This document shows, piece after piece, positions 1 through 6,013 of a stretch of DNA of 12,302 nt. The position numbers and the translations under genes were made by a program. The stretch's first letter is position 1. The number at the start of each line of letters is the position of its first letter. The stretch is from NCBI GenBank assembly GCA_030613765.1, contig JAUWLI010000052.1, positions 1 through 12,302 on the forward strand, written 5' to 3'. The DNA comes from Phycisphaerae bacterium (GTDB lineage Bacteria; Planctomycetota; Phycisphaerae; Sedimentisphaerales; SG8-4). The notes beneath the pieces were generated by a model. That model was not told the DNA's origin, did not search any database, and saw nothing but the letters and a program-made list of their open reading frames with translations.

Positions 1-46
1 AATACCGTATATAAGTGAAACGGAGCTATAATCGTGGCAAGCAGCG

Positions 47-61
47 TTGAGCATATCTCAA
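47..61. repeat. Short inverted repeat in the symporter leader
   Basis: TTGAG (47-51) and CTCAA (57-61) are perfect complements around a 5-nt spacer, about 30 nt before the symporter start. All three forward frames close within the first 31 bases, so 1-81 shows no reading frame from a preceding gene. The repeat could be a small operator or chance. It has no T tract and is not a convincing terminator. Confidence 0.2.
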
Positions 62-81
62 AGAAAAACGGTTTTGATTTT

Positions 82-86
82 AGGGG
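82..86 (+). promoter_or_regulatory. Ribosome binding site of the symporter gene
   Basis: AGGGG lies 6 nt before TTG at 93. It directly abuts an alternative upstream TTG at 87, so 93 is the better start. Confidence 0.55.
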
Positions 87-92
87 TTGTAT

Positions 93-1322
93 TTGAGACT
101 TAAGGTTCACACACAAATTCTTATCGCGATAGTTTTGGGGGTAGTGGCTGGACTTGCGCTGGGGGAGGAAGCTGTTCATCTCAAGTTCGCGGGGGACATG
201 TTTATACGGCTGCTCAAGATGATTATCATACCGTTGATTTTAGCTTCAATGGTAGCGGGGATAGTAAGTCTCGGTGATATTCGCAGATTGGGCAGGATAG
301 GTCTAAAGACGTTTATCTACTATACGGCCACGACATTACTGGCTGTAGGTGTGGGTCTGGTGTTAGTTAACATTATGAAACCGGGTGTTGGTGTCGATAT
401 GGGGGCCGAGGCGGCAGTTGATTTGGCAAGCAGGGAGACTCCTTCGATAGTCTCTATTATCAAGGATATTATTCCAGAAAATTTGTTCGCTGCTATGGCA
501 GAGAACAAGGTGCTGTCGGTCATATTCTTTTCTTTGCTTTTGGGTATTGCCATTAGCAGTACGGGAGAGAAGTCCAGGCCGTTGACAGCTTTCTTCGAGA
601 GCCTCAACACGGTTATGATGAAAATAACAGATTGGATTATGTTTCTGGCGCCTTTTGGTGTTTTTGCGTTGATGGCTTATACGATAGGGACAATGGGATT
701 CTCGGTGTTGAGGCCGCTGGCGGTGTACATGGTGACAGTGGTATTGGGGTTGAGTATCCACGCATTTGTAACGCTTCCGGTTCTGTTGAGTCTATTTGGC
801 AAATATTCGCCATTTAAGTTTATAAAAGACATGTTCAGCGCAGTTGCAACAGCCTTCAGCACAGCAAGCAGTGCGGCGACGCTGCCTATTACAATGGAAT
901 GCCTGATGAAGAATACGGGCGTGTCGAATAAGGTAACGAGTTTTGTGCTGCCGTTGGGCGCAACGGTGAATATGGACGGGACGGCTTTGTATGAGGCGGT
1001 TGCGGCTATGTTCATCGCTCAATCGTACGGTATTGATCTTAGTATCGGGCAGCAATTAGTTATTATGCTGACGGCGACATTAGCCTCAATAGGGGCGGCG
1101 GCGATTCCCGGGGCGGGGCTGGTTACAATGGTCATAGTGCTGAAGGCTGTTAATTTGCCACTGGAAGGAATCGGTATGATTTTAGCAGTTGACAGGATAT
1201 TAGATATGCTGCGGACGGCAGTAAATGTTTGGGGAGATTCCTGCGGGACGGTTGTTGTAGCCCGGTTGGAGGGTGAAGAATTTAACCATAAGGCTCTTAA
1301 CAACCTAACAGGTAAGAACTAA
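93..1322 (+). CDS. Na+(H+):dicarboxylate/glutamate symporter, DAACS family
   Basis: This is an inner-membrane secondary transporter that takes up glutamate, aspartate or C4-dicarboxylates with Na+ or H+. The protein has about 409 residues, close to full length for the family. Numbered from TTG 93, the serine-rich tip of hairpin 1 (STASSAATLP) is near 256-265, the TM7 NMDGT cation-binding motif is at 293-297, and hairpin 2 (SIGAAAIPGAGLVTM) is at 332-346. TM8 keeps the D-x-x-R-T-x-x-N pattern and a following D (about D371, R374, T375, N378, D382). By family knowledge the TM8 Arg binds the substrate side-chain carboxylate, so an acidic substrate is favoured over neutral amino acids. The stretch NMDGTALYEAVAA resembles animal EAAT and GltPh-like members. 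The exact substrate cannot be read from sequence. No neighbour suggests a shared pathway, and no clear terminator follows. The TTG start is chosen from the AGGGG spacing. Confidence 0.93.
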   Translation: MRLKVHTQILIAIVLGVVAGLALGEEAVHLKFAGDMFIRLLKMIIIPLILASMVAGIVSLGDIRRLGRIGLKTFIYYTATTLLAVGVGLVLVNIMKPGVGVDMGAEAAVDLASRETPSIVSIIKDIIPENLFAAMAENKVLSVIFFSLLLGIAISSTGEKSRPLTAFFESLNTVMMKITDWIMFLAPFGVFALMAYTIGTMGFSVLRPLAVYMVTVVLGLSIHAFVTLPVLLSLFGKYSPFKFIKDMFSAVATAFSTASSAATLPITMECLMKNTGVSNKVTSFVLPLGATVNMDGTALYEAVAAMFIAQSYGIDLSIGQQLVIMLTATLASIGAAAIPGAGLVTMVIVLKAVNLPLEGIGMILAVDRILDMLRTAVNVWGDSCGTVVVARLEGEEFNHKALNNLTGKN

Positions 1323-1582
1323 TCCGGAACGCAGAAGAATTGAAGGTACAACTTTAACCACAAACACCGATCTATTAGCTGTAATTCGGGACATTCTCTG
1401 CGCCAAGACAAGAGCACTGCCGGTATGAGATTATCGGCCTTAAATCGGCTGCAAGGTTGATGCCAATTCAGCACTGCACTGTTTTGCCTGCGAGATGGGC
1501 GATAAATAGCCCTTTGGGCCAGAAGAATCAAAACAGCAAAAAATAGATTATGTGGCCCAGTTTGCAAGTCGATAGATAATGG
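1323..1582. other. Non-coding interval between the symporter and the tubulin leader
   Basis: I find no convincing gene here. A 96-codon reverse-strand frame covers it but has no recognisable motif. The interval holds a 4-bp GGGC/GCCC hairpin (1497-1512) followed by only three Ts, and a longer inverted repeat at 1515-1559 listed separately. A promoter for the tubulin genes is expected here. GATAAT at 1575-1580 could be a -10 box, but no good -35 sits 17 nt upstream, so I do not call it. Confidence 0.5.
1515..1559. repeat. 7-bp inverted repeat upstream of the structured leader
   Basis: TGGGCCA (1515-1521) and TGGCCCA (1553-1559) are perfect complements enclosing an A-rich 31-nt loop. It could be an operator or an RNA stem. 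It is followed by GTTTGC, not a T run, so it is a poor intrinsic terminator for the symporter gene. Confidence 0.35.
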
Positions 1583-1657
1583 GATTACCGTTTTGCAAAC
1601 AGGTCGCAAAACGGGGGCCCCTGATGCTGCATCGAAGGCTCATAGGTAGCGGTTGTC
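1583..1657 (+). ncRNA. GEMM-I (c-di-GMP-I riboswitch)-like leader element, possibly degenerate
   Basis: Three parts match the c-di-GMP-I fold. A P1 helix pairs 1583-1590 (GATTACCG) with 1650-1657 (CGGTTGTC), with one T-T mismatch. There are two GCAAA blocks (1595-1599 and 1606-1610). A second arm pairs GGGCC (1615-1619) with GGCTC (1637-1641), capped by GATG/CATC (1623-1626, 1630-1633), and leads into GGTAGCGG (1645-1652), identical to that segment of the Vibrio Vc2 aptamer as I remember it. Two things argue against a working aptamer. The P1b hairpin normally found between the GCAAA blocks is missing, and the position matching the ligand-contacting G before GCAAAC appears to be T. A perfect 9-bp hairpin (1588-1596 with 1606-1614) would compete with the fold. 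The element ends 53 nt before the tubulin start. A related or decayed RNA, or coincidence, remain possible. Confidence 0.35.
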
Positions 1658-1698
1658 AACTAATTGACTGAAGAAATTAAAGAACTAACATTTGAGAT

Positions 1699-1704
1699 GG
1701 AGAG
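1699..1704 (+). promoter_or_regulatory. Ribosome binding site of the first tubulin-like gene
   Basis: GGAGAG ends 6 nt before ATG 1711 but abuts ATG 1705. Translation therefore most likely begins at 1711, giving MAQIPTLDLEQYE. Confidence 0.6.
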
Positions 1705-1710
1705 ATGAAA

Positions 1711-2847
1711 ATGGCACAGATTCCCACTTTGGATTTGGAACAATACGAACCGGTCATTGAAGAAGAGATTGGTGTCTTAGACCGTATCAAAGGTTCTACG
1801 CGCTATGCCTGGCTTGGTAGTGGTCAATGTGGTGGAAGATTGGTAAAGTCTTTCTATGACTTGGGTTATAAGAAGGTGCTGGCCATGAATACGGCCTACC
1901 ATGATTTGGATATGCTCGAAATTCCCGTAGAGCAAAAATTCTTAATGGACATAGGCGAACTGGGAGCGGGTAAGGACATAGAAAGAGGAGAGAGAGCAGT
2001 GCATCAGTATCAGCAAGAAATTCTGCACCTTGCCAGGCAAATAATCAGCACTCAAGTCGACCATATTATGGTCTGCTTTGGCGCCGGTGGAGGTACGGGC
2101 AGTGGAAGTATTCTTGGATTGATCAATCTCGCCAAAAGATACGCCCGATATATCGGATTGCAAAATCCAAACAAGAAGGTTGGAGTAGTTATGACTTTAC
2201 CAACTGTGGGAGAAGCAAGCTCCCCATTAGTAGCAGAAAATGCATATACGGTCGCCACGAGGTTAGGTGAACTGGCTTCGGCAGGAGAAATATCCCCTCT
2301 TATCATTGTTGACAATGACAAAATAAACAAGATGTACCCCGGATTGACGGTAAAGTCATTCTGGCCGAGTATAAACAACACGGTCGCCGGCTTGTTTGAC
2401 ATTTTCAACAGGATCAGCGCTCTGAGCACCCCGTATACATCGTTTGATCCTGTAGATTATCACAGCATCATAGAGTCCGGCGGTTGCACGATAATGGGCC
2501 TGACAAAAGTTAAGAAATTTGACGAGAAGTATGCAATATCCGAGGCAGTGAAAACGAACCTTCAGAAGACATTGCTTGCGAGCGGATTCGATCTATCCAC
2601 AGCCAAACTGGCCGGTTGTATAGCTGTTGGCGGAAAAACATTAATGAACAAGGCCAGCGGCTTGCAGGACAACATCAACTATGCGTTTGATGTTTTGTCA
2701 GAGATAACCGGCCGGGCCACTATCCATCGAGGGATATATGAAGACGACAAAGAGAGCTTACGGGTGTATACGATTATCGGAGGTCTTGATAGTCCAGCCG
2801 GCCGTCTGGAAGAACTTAGAAGCTTCACCGCTGTTGATGTTCATTAA
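1711..2847 (+). CDS. Tubulin/FtsZ-superfamily GTPase, stand-alone copy
   Basis: The product has about 378 residues and the landmarks of a GTP-binding tubulin/FtsZ fold in order. These are the T1 loop GSGQCGG (36-42), the T4 phosphate-loop signature GAGGGTGSG (124-132), strand VVMTLP (about 159-164), and IVDNDKI (199-205), which resembles the FtsZ IPNDKL guanine-contact helix. The T7 synergy-loop equivalent SFDPVD (244-249) keeps both acidic residues but has Ser where FtsZ has Asn. The C-terminal strand RVYTIIGGL (about 351-359) resembles FtsZ RVTVIATG. A polymerising GTPase is therefore likely, with activity from paired subunits. It is not canonical FtsZ: the T1 region is GxGQCGG, and the FtsZ C-terminal tail peptide is absent because the protein stops soon after the fold. 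Function could be membrane remodelling, DNA partition or scaffolding. A paralogue follows 96 nt downstream, probably co-transcribed. Confidence 0.85.
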   Translation: MAQIPTLDLEQYEPVIEEEIGVLDRIKGSTRYAWLGSGQCGGRLVKSFYDLGYKKVLAMNTAYHDLDMLEIPVEQKFLMDIGELGAGKDIERGERAVHQYQQEILHLARQIISTQVDHIMVCFGAGGGTGSGSILGLINLAKRYARYIGLQNPNKKVGVVMTLPTVGEASSPLVAENAYTVATRLGELASAGEISPLIIVDNDKINKMYPGLTVKSFWPSINNTVAGLFDIFNRISALSTPYTSFDPVDYHSIIESGGCTIMGLTKVKKFDEKYAISEAVKTNLQKTLLASGFDLSTAKLAGCIAVGGKTLMNKASGLQDNINYAFDVLSEITGRATIHRGIYEDDKESLRVYTIIGGLDSPAGRLEELRSFTAVDVH

Positions 2848-2933
2848 TAAAGTTGCCGACTCTTTGTATATAGCTGAAAAAAAAGATATTGATTTATGTG
2901 CTAACGGCAGGTGTTTAACAACAAACAATTGTC

Positions 2934-2938
2934 AAGGA
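2934..2938 (+). promoter_or_regulatory. Ribosome binding site of the second tubulin-like gene
   Basis: AAGGA ends 5 nt before ATG 2944. An alternative in-frame GTG at 2911 lacks a comparable site, so 2944 is preferred. Confidence 0.55.
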
Positions 2939-2943
2939 CCAGC

Positions 2944-4875
2944 ATGAGAGAAATGGCAGAAAAACCTATCGATAAAGAAAAGAAGACTGACGATGTCATC
3001 GTCAGCGTAACCGGCCTGGGAATAAAAGCGGCGGATCTTATCCGCGTCATGGAAAAAGCAGGGACATATAATCCCTTTGTTCAAAAGCCCAAAAGTCAAA
3101 GTGCACACACTGACCGCTGCGCTGTTGAGGAATATCCTGCTAAGGCGGCAGGTGAATTCGAAATCAATAATCGTGTACCGCCCACCTTAGATAAAGCAGG
3201 GACCTATAATCGGTCTGTTCAAAAGCCTACAAGTCAAGTTGCACAGACTGACCGCTGCGCTGTTAAGGAATATCCTGCTAAGGCGGCAGGTGAATCCGAA
3301 ATCAATAATAGTGGACTGCCCGCCTTAGATTTAGAAGAATACGAAGATAATATTAAGGAAGAAACCGGCGTTGCGGACAAGAACAAAGGTTCTACCTGCT
3401 ATGCCTGGATCGGCGCCGGTCAGTGTGGTGGACAATTAGTGAAGTCTTTCTACGACCTTGGCTACAGGAAGGTGCTGGCAGTGAATACAACCCGCCGTGA
3501 CCTGGATTTGCTCGCTATTCCCCAGAGTCAAAAGTACTTGATGGATATGGGTGAGGAGAGTAATGGGAGAGACATGGAAAGAGGTGCAAAAGCTGTTCGG
3601 CAACACAGGCAAGATATTTTGCACCTTACCCAACAAACGTTTGGTACTCAAGTTAACCATATTATGATCTGCTTTGGTGCAGGTGGAGGAGCCGGTAGTG
3701 GAGGCGTTGTTGAACTGATTGATATCGCCAAAAGATACGCCCGATTTATTGGACTGAAGAATCCACGTAAAAGTGTGGGCGTAATTATGACATTACCTGC
3801 TGCGGGTAAAATCAGTTCCCCGTTGGTAGCTCAAAATGCATGTAAAGTGGCTAACGAGTTAAGTCAAATGGCCAATGCAGGTGAAATATCGCCTCTAATC
3901 ATTGTAGACAATGACAAGATCAGCAGGATGTATCCAGGAATGGCGGCAAAGCCGTTGTTACTCAGCATTAACAGCACGTTCGCAGGTCTGTTTGATTTTT
4001 TCAACAAGGTCAGTGCTCTTGGCAGTCCGTATACTTCTTTTGACCGTTTGGATTATCTCAATGTCATCGAGTCCGGCGGCTGTTTAGTAATGGGCCGGAC
4101 TAAAGTGGATAAACTTGACGACCCCTTTTCGATATCTGAGGCAGTGAGAAATAACTTCGAGAAGACGTTGTTTGCGGGTGGATTAGATTTATCTACAGTC
4201 AAATCATGTGGTTGCATAGTTGTTGGCGGCAGAGAACTGATGGCTAAAGTCAAAGGCCTTCAGGAAAAAATCGACTATGCCTTTTATATTCTGTCAGAAA
4301 TGACCGGCGAGGCCACCATCCATCGAGGAATATATGAAGATAACAGTGATTCGGTGAGGGTGTTCACCATTATCGGGGGCCTGAATAGTCCTACTGACCG
4401 GCTGAATAAACTTAGTACTGACTTATACTTTCGACCGGACGTATTTGAAACCGGAGGCCTGCAACTGGGGGAGCAGCGGGAAGATATTTTGTCTTTGGCT
4501 GAATACTTCCTGGCAAAGGAAGCCAACTTCTACAACAGGGATGATAAGATCCTAAACTCAGACTCAAAAAAGCTTCTTTTGTATTACTCGTGGCCCGGCA
4601 ATATCCGTGAACTCGCCAAGGCGATGGGACGTGCCTATGAATTAACTATAGGCCGGGTAATTCACCCAGACGCCCTGCCATTCAAAATTATATTCGCAGA
4701 TTTCGAGAATTATCCAAAACACATATTGCCCATCCTTGACAAGGTACAAAGAAGGATTATTGTCAAAACCCTTGAATTGTTCCAGGGACGCAATCTCAGT
4801 TCCGCAAGAATTCTCGGCATTGAACCTAAACGTTTGAATCATTTAATCGAGAAGTTGAACATCTCTGTTCTATAG
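2944..4875 (+). CDS. Tubulin/FtsZ-like protein fused to NtrC-type lid and Fis helix-turn-helix
   Basis: The product is 643 residues, with four parts. Residues 1-37 are a charged leader. Residues 38-129 are two copies of a 46-residue repeat. Residues about 130-490 are a tubulin/FtsZ GTPase domain that aligns gap-free with the upstream gene at about 64% identity. Residues about 493-643 are the C-terminal part of a sigma-54 activator. The GTPase part has GAGQCGG (157-163), VDNDKI (321-326) and SFDRLD (365-370). Its phosphate loop reads GAGGGAGSG, with Ala250 replacing the signature Thr, so GTP binding or hydrolysis may be weakened. The tail has DLYFRPDVF, EQREDILSLAEYFL and WPGNIREL (550-557, sensor II), then a Fis-like segment with RRIIVKTLELFQG and SSARILGI ending in a recognition-helix-like RLNHLIEKL. 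The AAA+ core (Walker A, GAFTGA loop, Walker B) is absent. The frame is continuous across the junction near 4420. I infer a DNA-binding tubulin; its target and role are unknown. Confidence 0.85.
   Translation: MREMAEKPIDKEKKTDDVIVSVTGLGIKAADLIRVMEKAGTYNPFVQKPKSQSAHTDRCAVEEYPAKAAGEFEINNRVPPTLDKAGTYNRSVQKPTSQVAQTDRCAVKEYPAKAAGESEINNSGLPALDLEEYEDNIKEETGVADKNKGSTCYAWIGAGQCGGQLVKSFYDLGYRKVLAVNTTRRDLDLLAIPQSQKYLMDMGEESNGRDMERGAKAVRQHRQDILHLTQQTFGTQVNHIMICFGAGGGAGSGGVVELIDIAKRYARFIGLKNPRKSVGVIMTLPAAGKISSPLVAQNACKVANELSQMANAGEISPLIIVDNDKISRMYPGMAAKPLLLSINSTFAGLFDFFNKVSALGSPYTSFDRLDYLNVIESGGCLVMGRTKVDKLDDPFSISEAVRNNFEKTLFAGGLDLSTVKSCGCIVVGGRELMAKVKGLQEKIDYAFYILSEMTGEATIHRGIYEDNSDSVRVFTIIGGLNSPTDRLNKLSTDLYFRPDVFETGGLQLGEQREDILSLAEYFLAKEANFYNRDDKILNSDSKKLLLYYSWPGNIRELAKAMGRAYELTIGRVIHPDALPFKIIFADFENYPKHILPILDKVQRRIIVKTLELFQGRNLSSARILGIEPKRLNHLIEKLNISVL
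3055..3330 (+). repeat. Tandem duplication, 2 x 138 bp, inside the second tubulin gene
   Basis: Unit 1 (3055-3192) and unit 2 (3193-3330) are adjacent in-frame copies encoding 46 residues each, both opening KAGTYN and sharing TDRCAV and EYPAKAAGE. By hand I count about 15 differences in 138 bases (about 89% identity), most of them amino-acid changing. The segment is low in hydrophobic residues and looks like a flexible linker ahead of the GTPase domain. The upstream paralogue lacks it. Confidence 0.9.
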
Positions 4876-4982
4876 ATAAACACCCTCAGCTAAGACCAAA
4901 ATATTTTCTACTACCCCCATCCAGTATCCCTTCCGAAAACAACAAGCTTGAGCCCTCCTTCACGGCAATAACATATGCTTAG

Positions 4983-5921
4983 CTAAAGAAGGTTCTTACG
5001 ATACCAGTCTATTGCGAGCTGGAGGCCTTGTTTGAATGGTACTTTCGGTCTGAAACCGATTAGTTTTTCGGCTTTGCTGATGTCGGCAAGTGAGTGTTTT
5101 ACATCACCTGGGCGAGTATCTTTATAGATAGGCTTTATGTTTTTACCTACAGTAGCGTTAATTATCTCGATAGTATCATTGACGGTAACGGCCTGGGCGC
5201 AGGCGATATTTACAACATTGCCGGCTGTGTGTTCAGCACGTGCCGCGAGCAGGTTGGCCTCGACAACGTTGTCAATATATGTGAAGTCACGGCTCTGTAA
5301 GCCGTCACCAAAGACAGTTGGGGGGGTGTCCTTCAATATGGCTGTTACGAAAGCCGGTATGGCTGCTGCGTATTGGCTTGTGGGGTCCTGGTGTGGGCCA
5401 AAGACATTAAAATACCGGAGTGAAATAGTCTCAAGGTCGAAAACCTTATAGAACACGGAACAATAGTATTCGCCGACCAGTTTACCCACAGCATAAGGTG
5501 AAAGCGGCTGAGGAAGCATTGTCTCAACCTTGGGTAAGGTCGGCGTGTCTCCGTAAGCTGAGGAACTCGACGCATAAACAAAACGTTTAATCCCGGCATC
5601 GCGGGCAGCTAAAAGAAGAGTGAAAGTAGCATCGACGCAGTGCTTGTGTGTGGCGGCAGGATCATCAACACTGCGAGGTACCGAGGCCAATGCACCCTGA
5701 TGCACAACAACATCGATATCCTTCATCGCTGTACGGGCGACTTCTTCATTACCCATATCGGCTTCAATGAACTCAATTTTGTCGATGAAATCTTTCAGAT
5801 TACTCTTTTTGCCGGTGATGAGGTTGTCAACAATCCTTACGAAGCATCCATCTGAAACGAGTTTTTTGCAGATATTTGAACCGATAAAACCAGCTCCGCC
5901 GGTTACTAAATATTTCACCAT
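4983..5921 (-). CDS. NAD-dependent UDP-sugar 4-epimerase, short-chain dehydrogenase family
   Basis: The product is a 312-residue cytoplasmic enzyme of the extended SDR family. It has the nucleotide-binding GGAGFIG (8-14), acidic VDN (31-33) after the second strand, the SSSSAYGD catalytic-serine region (118-125), Y143-x-x-x-K147 (YAVGK), then YFNVFGPHQDP (170-180) and RDFTYIDNV (211-219). The NVFGPHQDP and RDFTYIDN segments are typical of UDP-GlcNAc/UDP-GalNAc or UDP-Glc/Gal 4-epimerases (WbpP/GalE type), which supply sugar nucleotides for surface polysaccharide. The exact sugar is not determinable. Start: ATG at 5921 has AAAGGA at 5929-5934, 7 nt away; an upstream TTG at 5939 overlaps that site and is unlikely. 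It follows the Wzc-like gene on the same strand after about 90 nt. A run of seven Cs (coding strand, 5320-5326) encodes Thr-Pro-Pro. No clear terminator is visible in 4876-4982, where transcription converges with the tubulin operon. Confidence 0.92.
   Translation of the reverse strand: MVKYLVTGGAGFIGSNICKKLVSDGCFVRIVDNLITGKKSNLKDFIDKIEFIEADMGNEEVARTAMKDIDVVVHQGALASVPRSVDDPAATHKHCVDATFTLLLAARDAGIKRFVYASSSSAYGDTPTLPKVETMLPQPLSPYAVGKLVGEYYCSVFYKVFDLETISLRYFNVFGPHQDPTSQYAAAIPAFVTAILKDTPPTVFGDGLQSRDFTYIDNVVEANLLAARAEHTAGNVVNIACAQAVTVNDTIEIINATVGKNIKPIYKDTRPGDVKHSLADISKAEKLIGFRPKVPFKQGLQLAIDWYRKNLL
5320..5326 (-). repeat. C7 homopolymer tract in the epimerase gene
   Basis: Seven consecutive Gs on + (Cs on the coding strand) encode Thr-Pro-Pro at about residues 199-201 of 312. 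It is shorter than the C9 tract in the wzc-like gene and may be chance. Confidence 0.8.
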
Positions 5922-5928
5922 CGAAGAA

Positions 5929-5934
5929 TCCTTT
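5929..5934 (-). promoter_or_regulatory. Ribosome binding site of the epimerase gene
   Basis: On the - strand, AAAGGA precedes ATG 5921 by 7 nt, an optimal arrangement that fixes the start at 5921 rather than TTG 5939. Confidence 0.7.
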
Positions 5935-5965
5935 CGCAAAATGAATCAGTAGAGACTGCCGCGGA

Positions 5966-6012
5966 CAGCGTATAGATTCCTGCTTGCGCAGTAATAATAA
6001 TACTATACGCTG
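5966..6012. repeat. Intergenic stem-loop, probable dispersed repeat
   Basis: CAGCGTATAG (5966-5975) and CTATACGCTG (6003-6012) are perfect 10-bp complements. Inside is a second hairpin, CTGC/GCAG (5980-5983, 5988-5991). The inner sequence, read on + as ATTCCTGCTTGCGCAG, resembles the ATTCCTGC-N-GCAGGAAT family of short intergenic repeats seen in many bacteria. Its reverse-strand translation contains RKQESI, a common spurious peptide from such repeats. It lies in the 92-nt gap between the Wzc-like and epimerase genes and might modulate read-through. Confidence 0.55.
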
Positions 6013-6013
6013 A

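Noticed and set aside
1553..1568. Possible sigma-54 promoter (TGGCCC...TTTGCA)
   Set aside because: Only 8 nt separate the GG and GC elements, whereas sigma-54 promoters need 10. The resemblance is incidental despite the NtrC-like tail downstream.
1319..1609. Reverse-strand 96-codon frame in the long intergenic region
   Set aside because: No recognisable motif, rich in Arg/Leu/Cys in an unstructured way, and it overlaps the inverted repeat and the leader helix region.
1711..2847. Canonical cell-division FtsZ
   Set aside because: The T1 loop, Ser in T7, the missing C-terminal conserved peptide and the absence of division neighbours argue for a different tubulin-superfamily branch.
2738..2947. 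Frame overlapping the end of the first tubulin gene, considered as a frameshifted lost C-terminal tail
   Set aside because: Its translation has no lid or Fis motifs (no WPGN or REDI) and no similarity to the tail of the second tubulin, so the first gene appears naturally tail-less.
2944..4875. Second tubulin gene as an intact sigma-54-dependent activator
   Set aside because: No Walker A, GAFTGA loop or Walker B is present; only the lid and Fis segments remain, so it cannot remodel sigma-54 polymerase in the usual way.
4888..4984. AGCTAAG/CTTAGCT inverted repeat as a bidirectional terminator between convergent operons
   Set aside because: The arms are 83 nt apart, only 7 bp long and partly inside the epimerase stop region, with no adjacent T tract.
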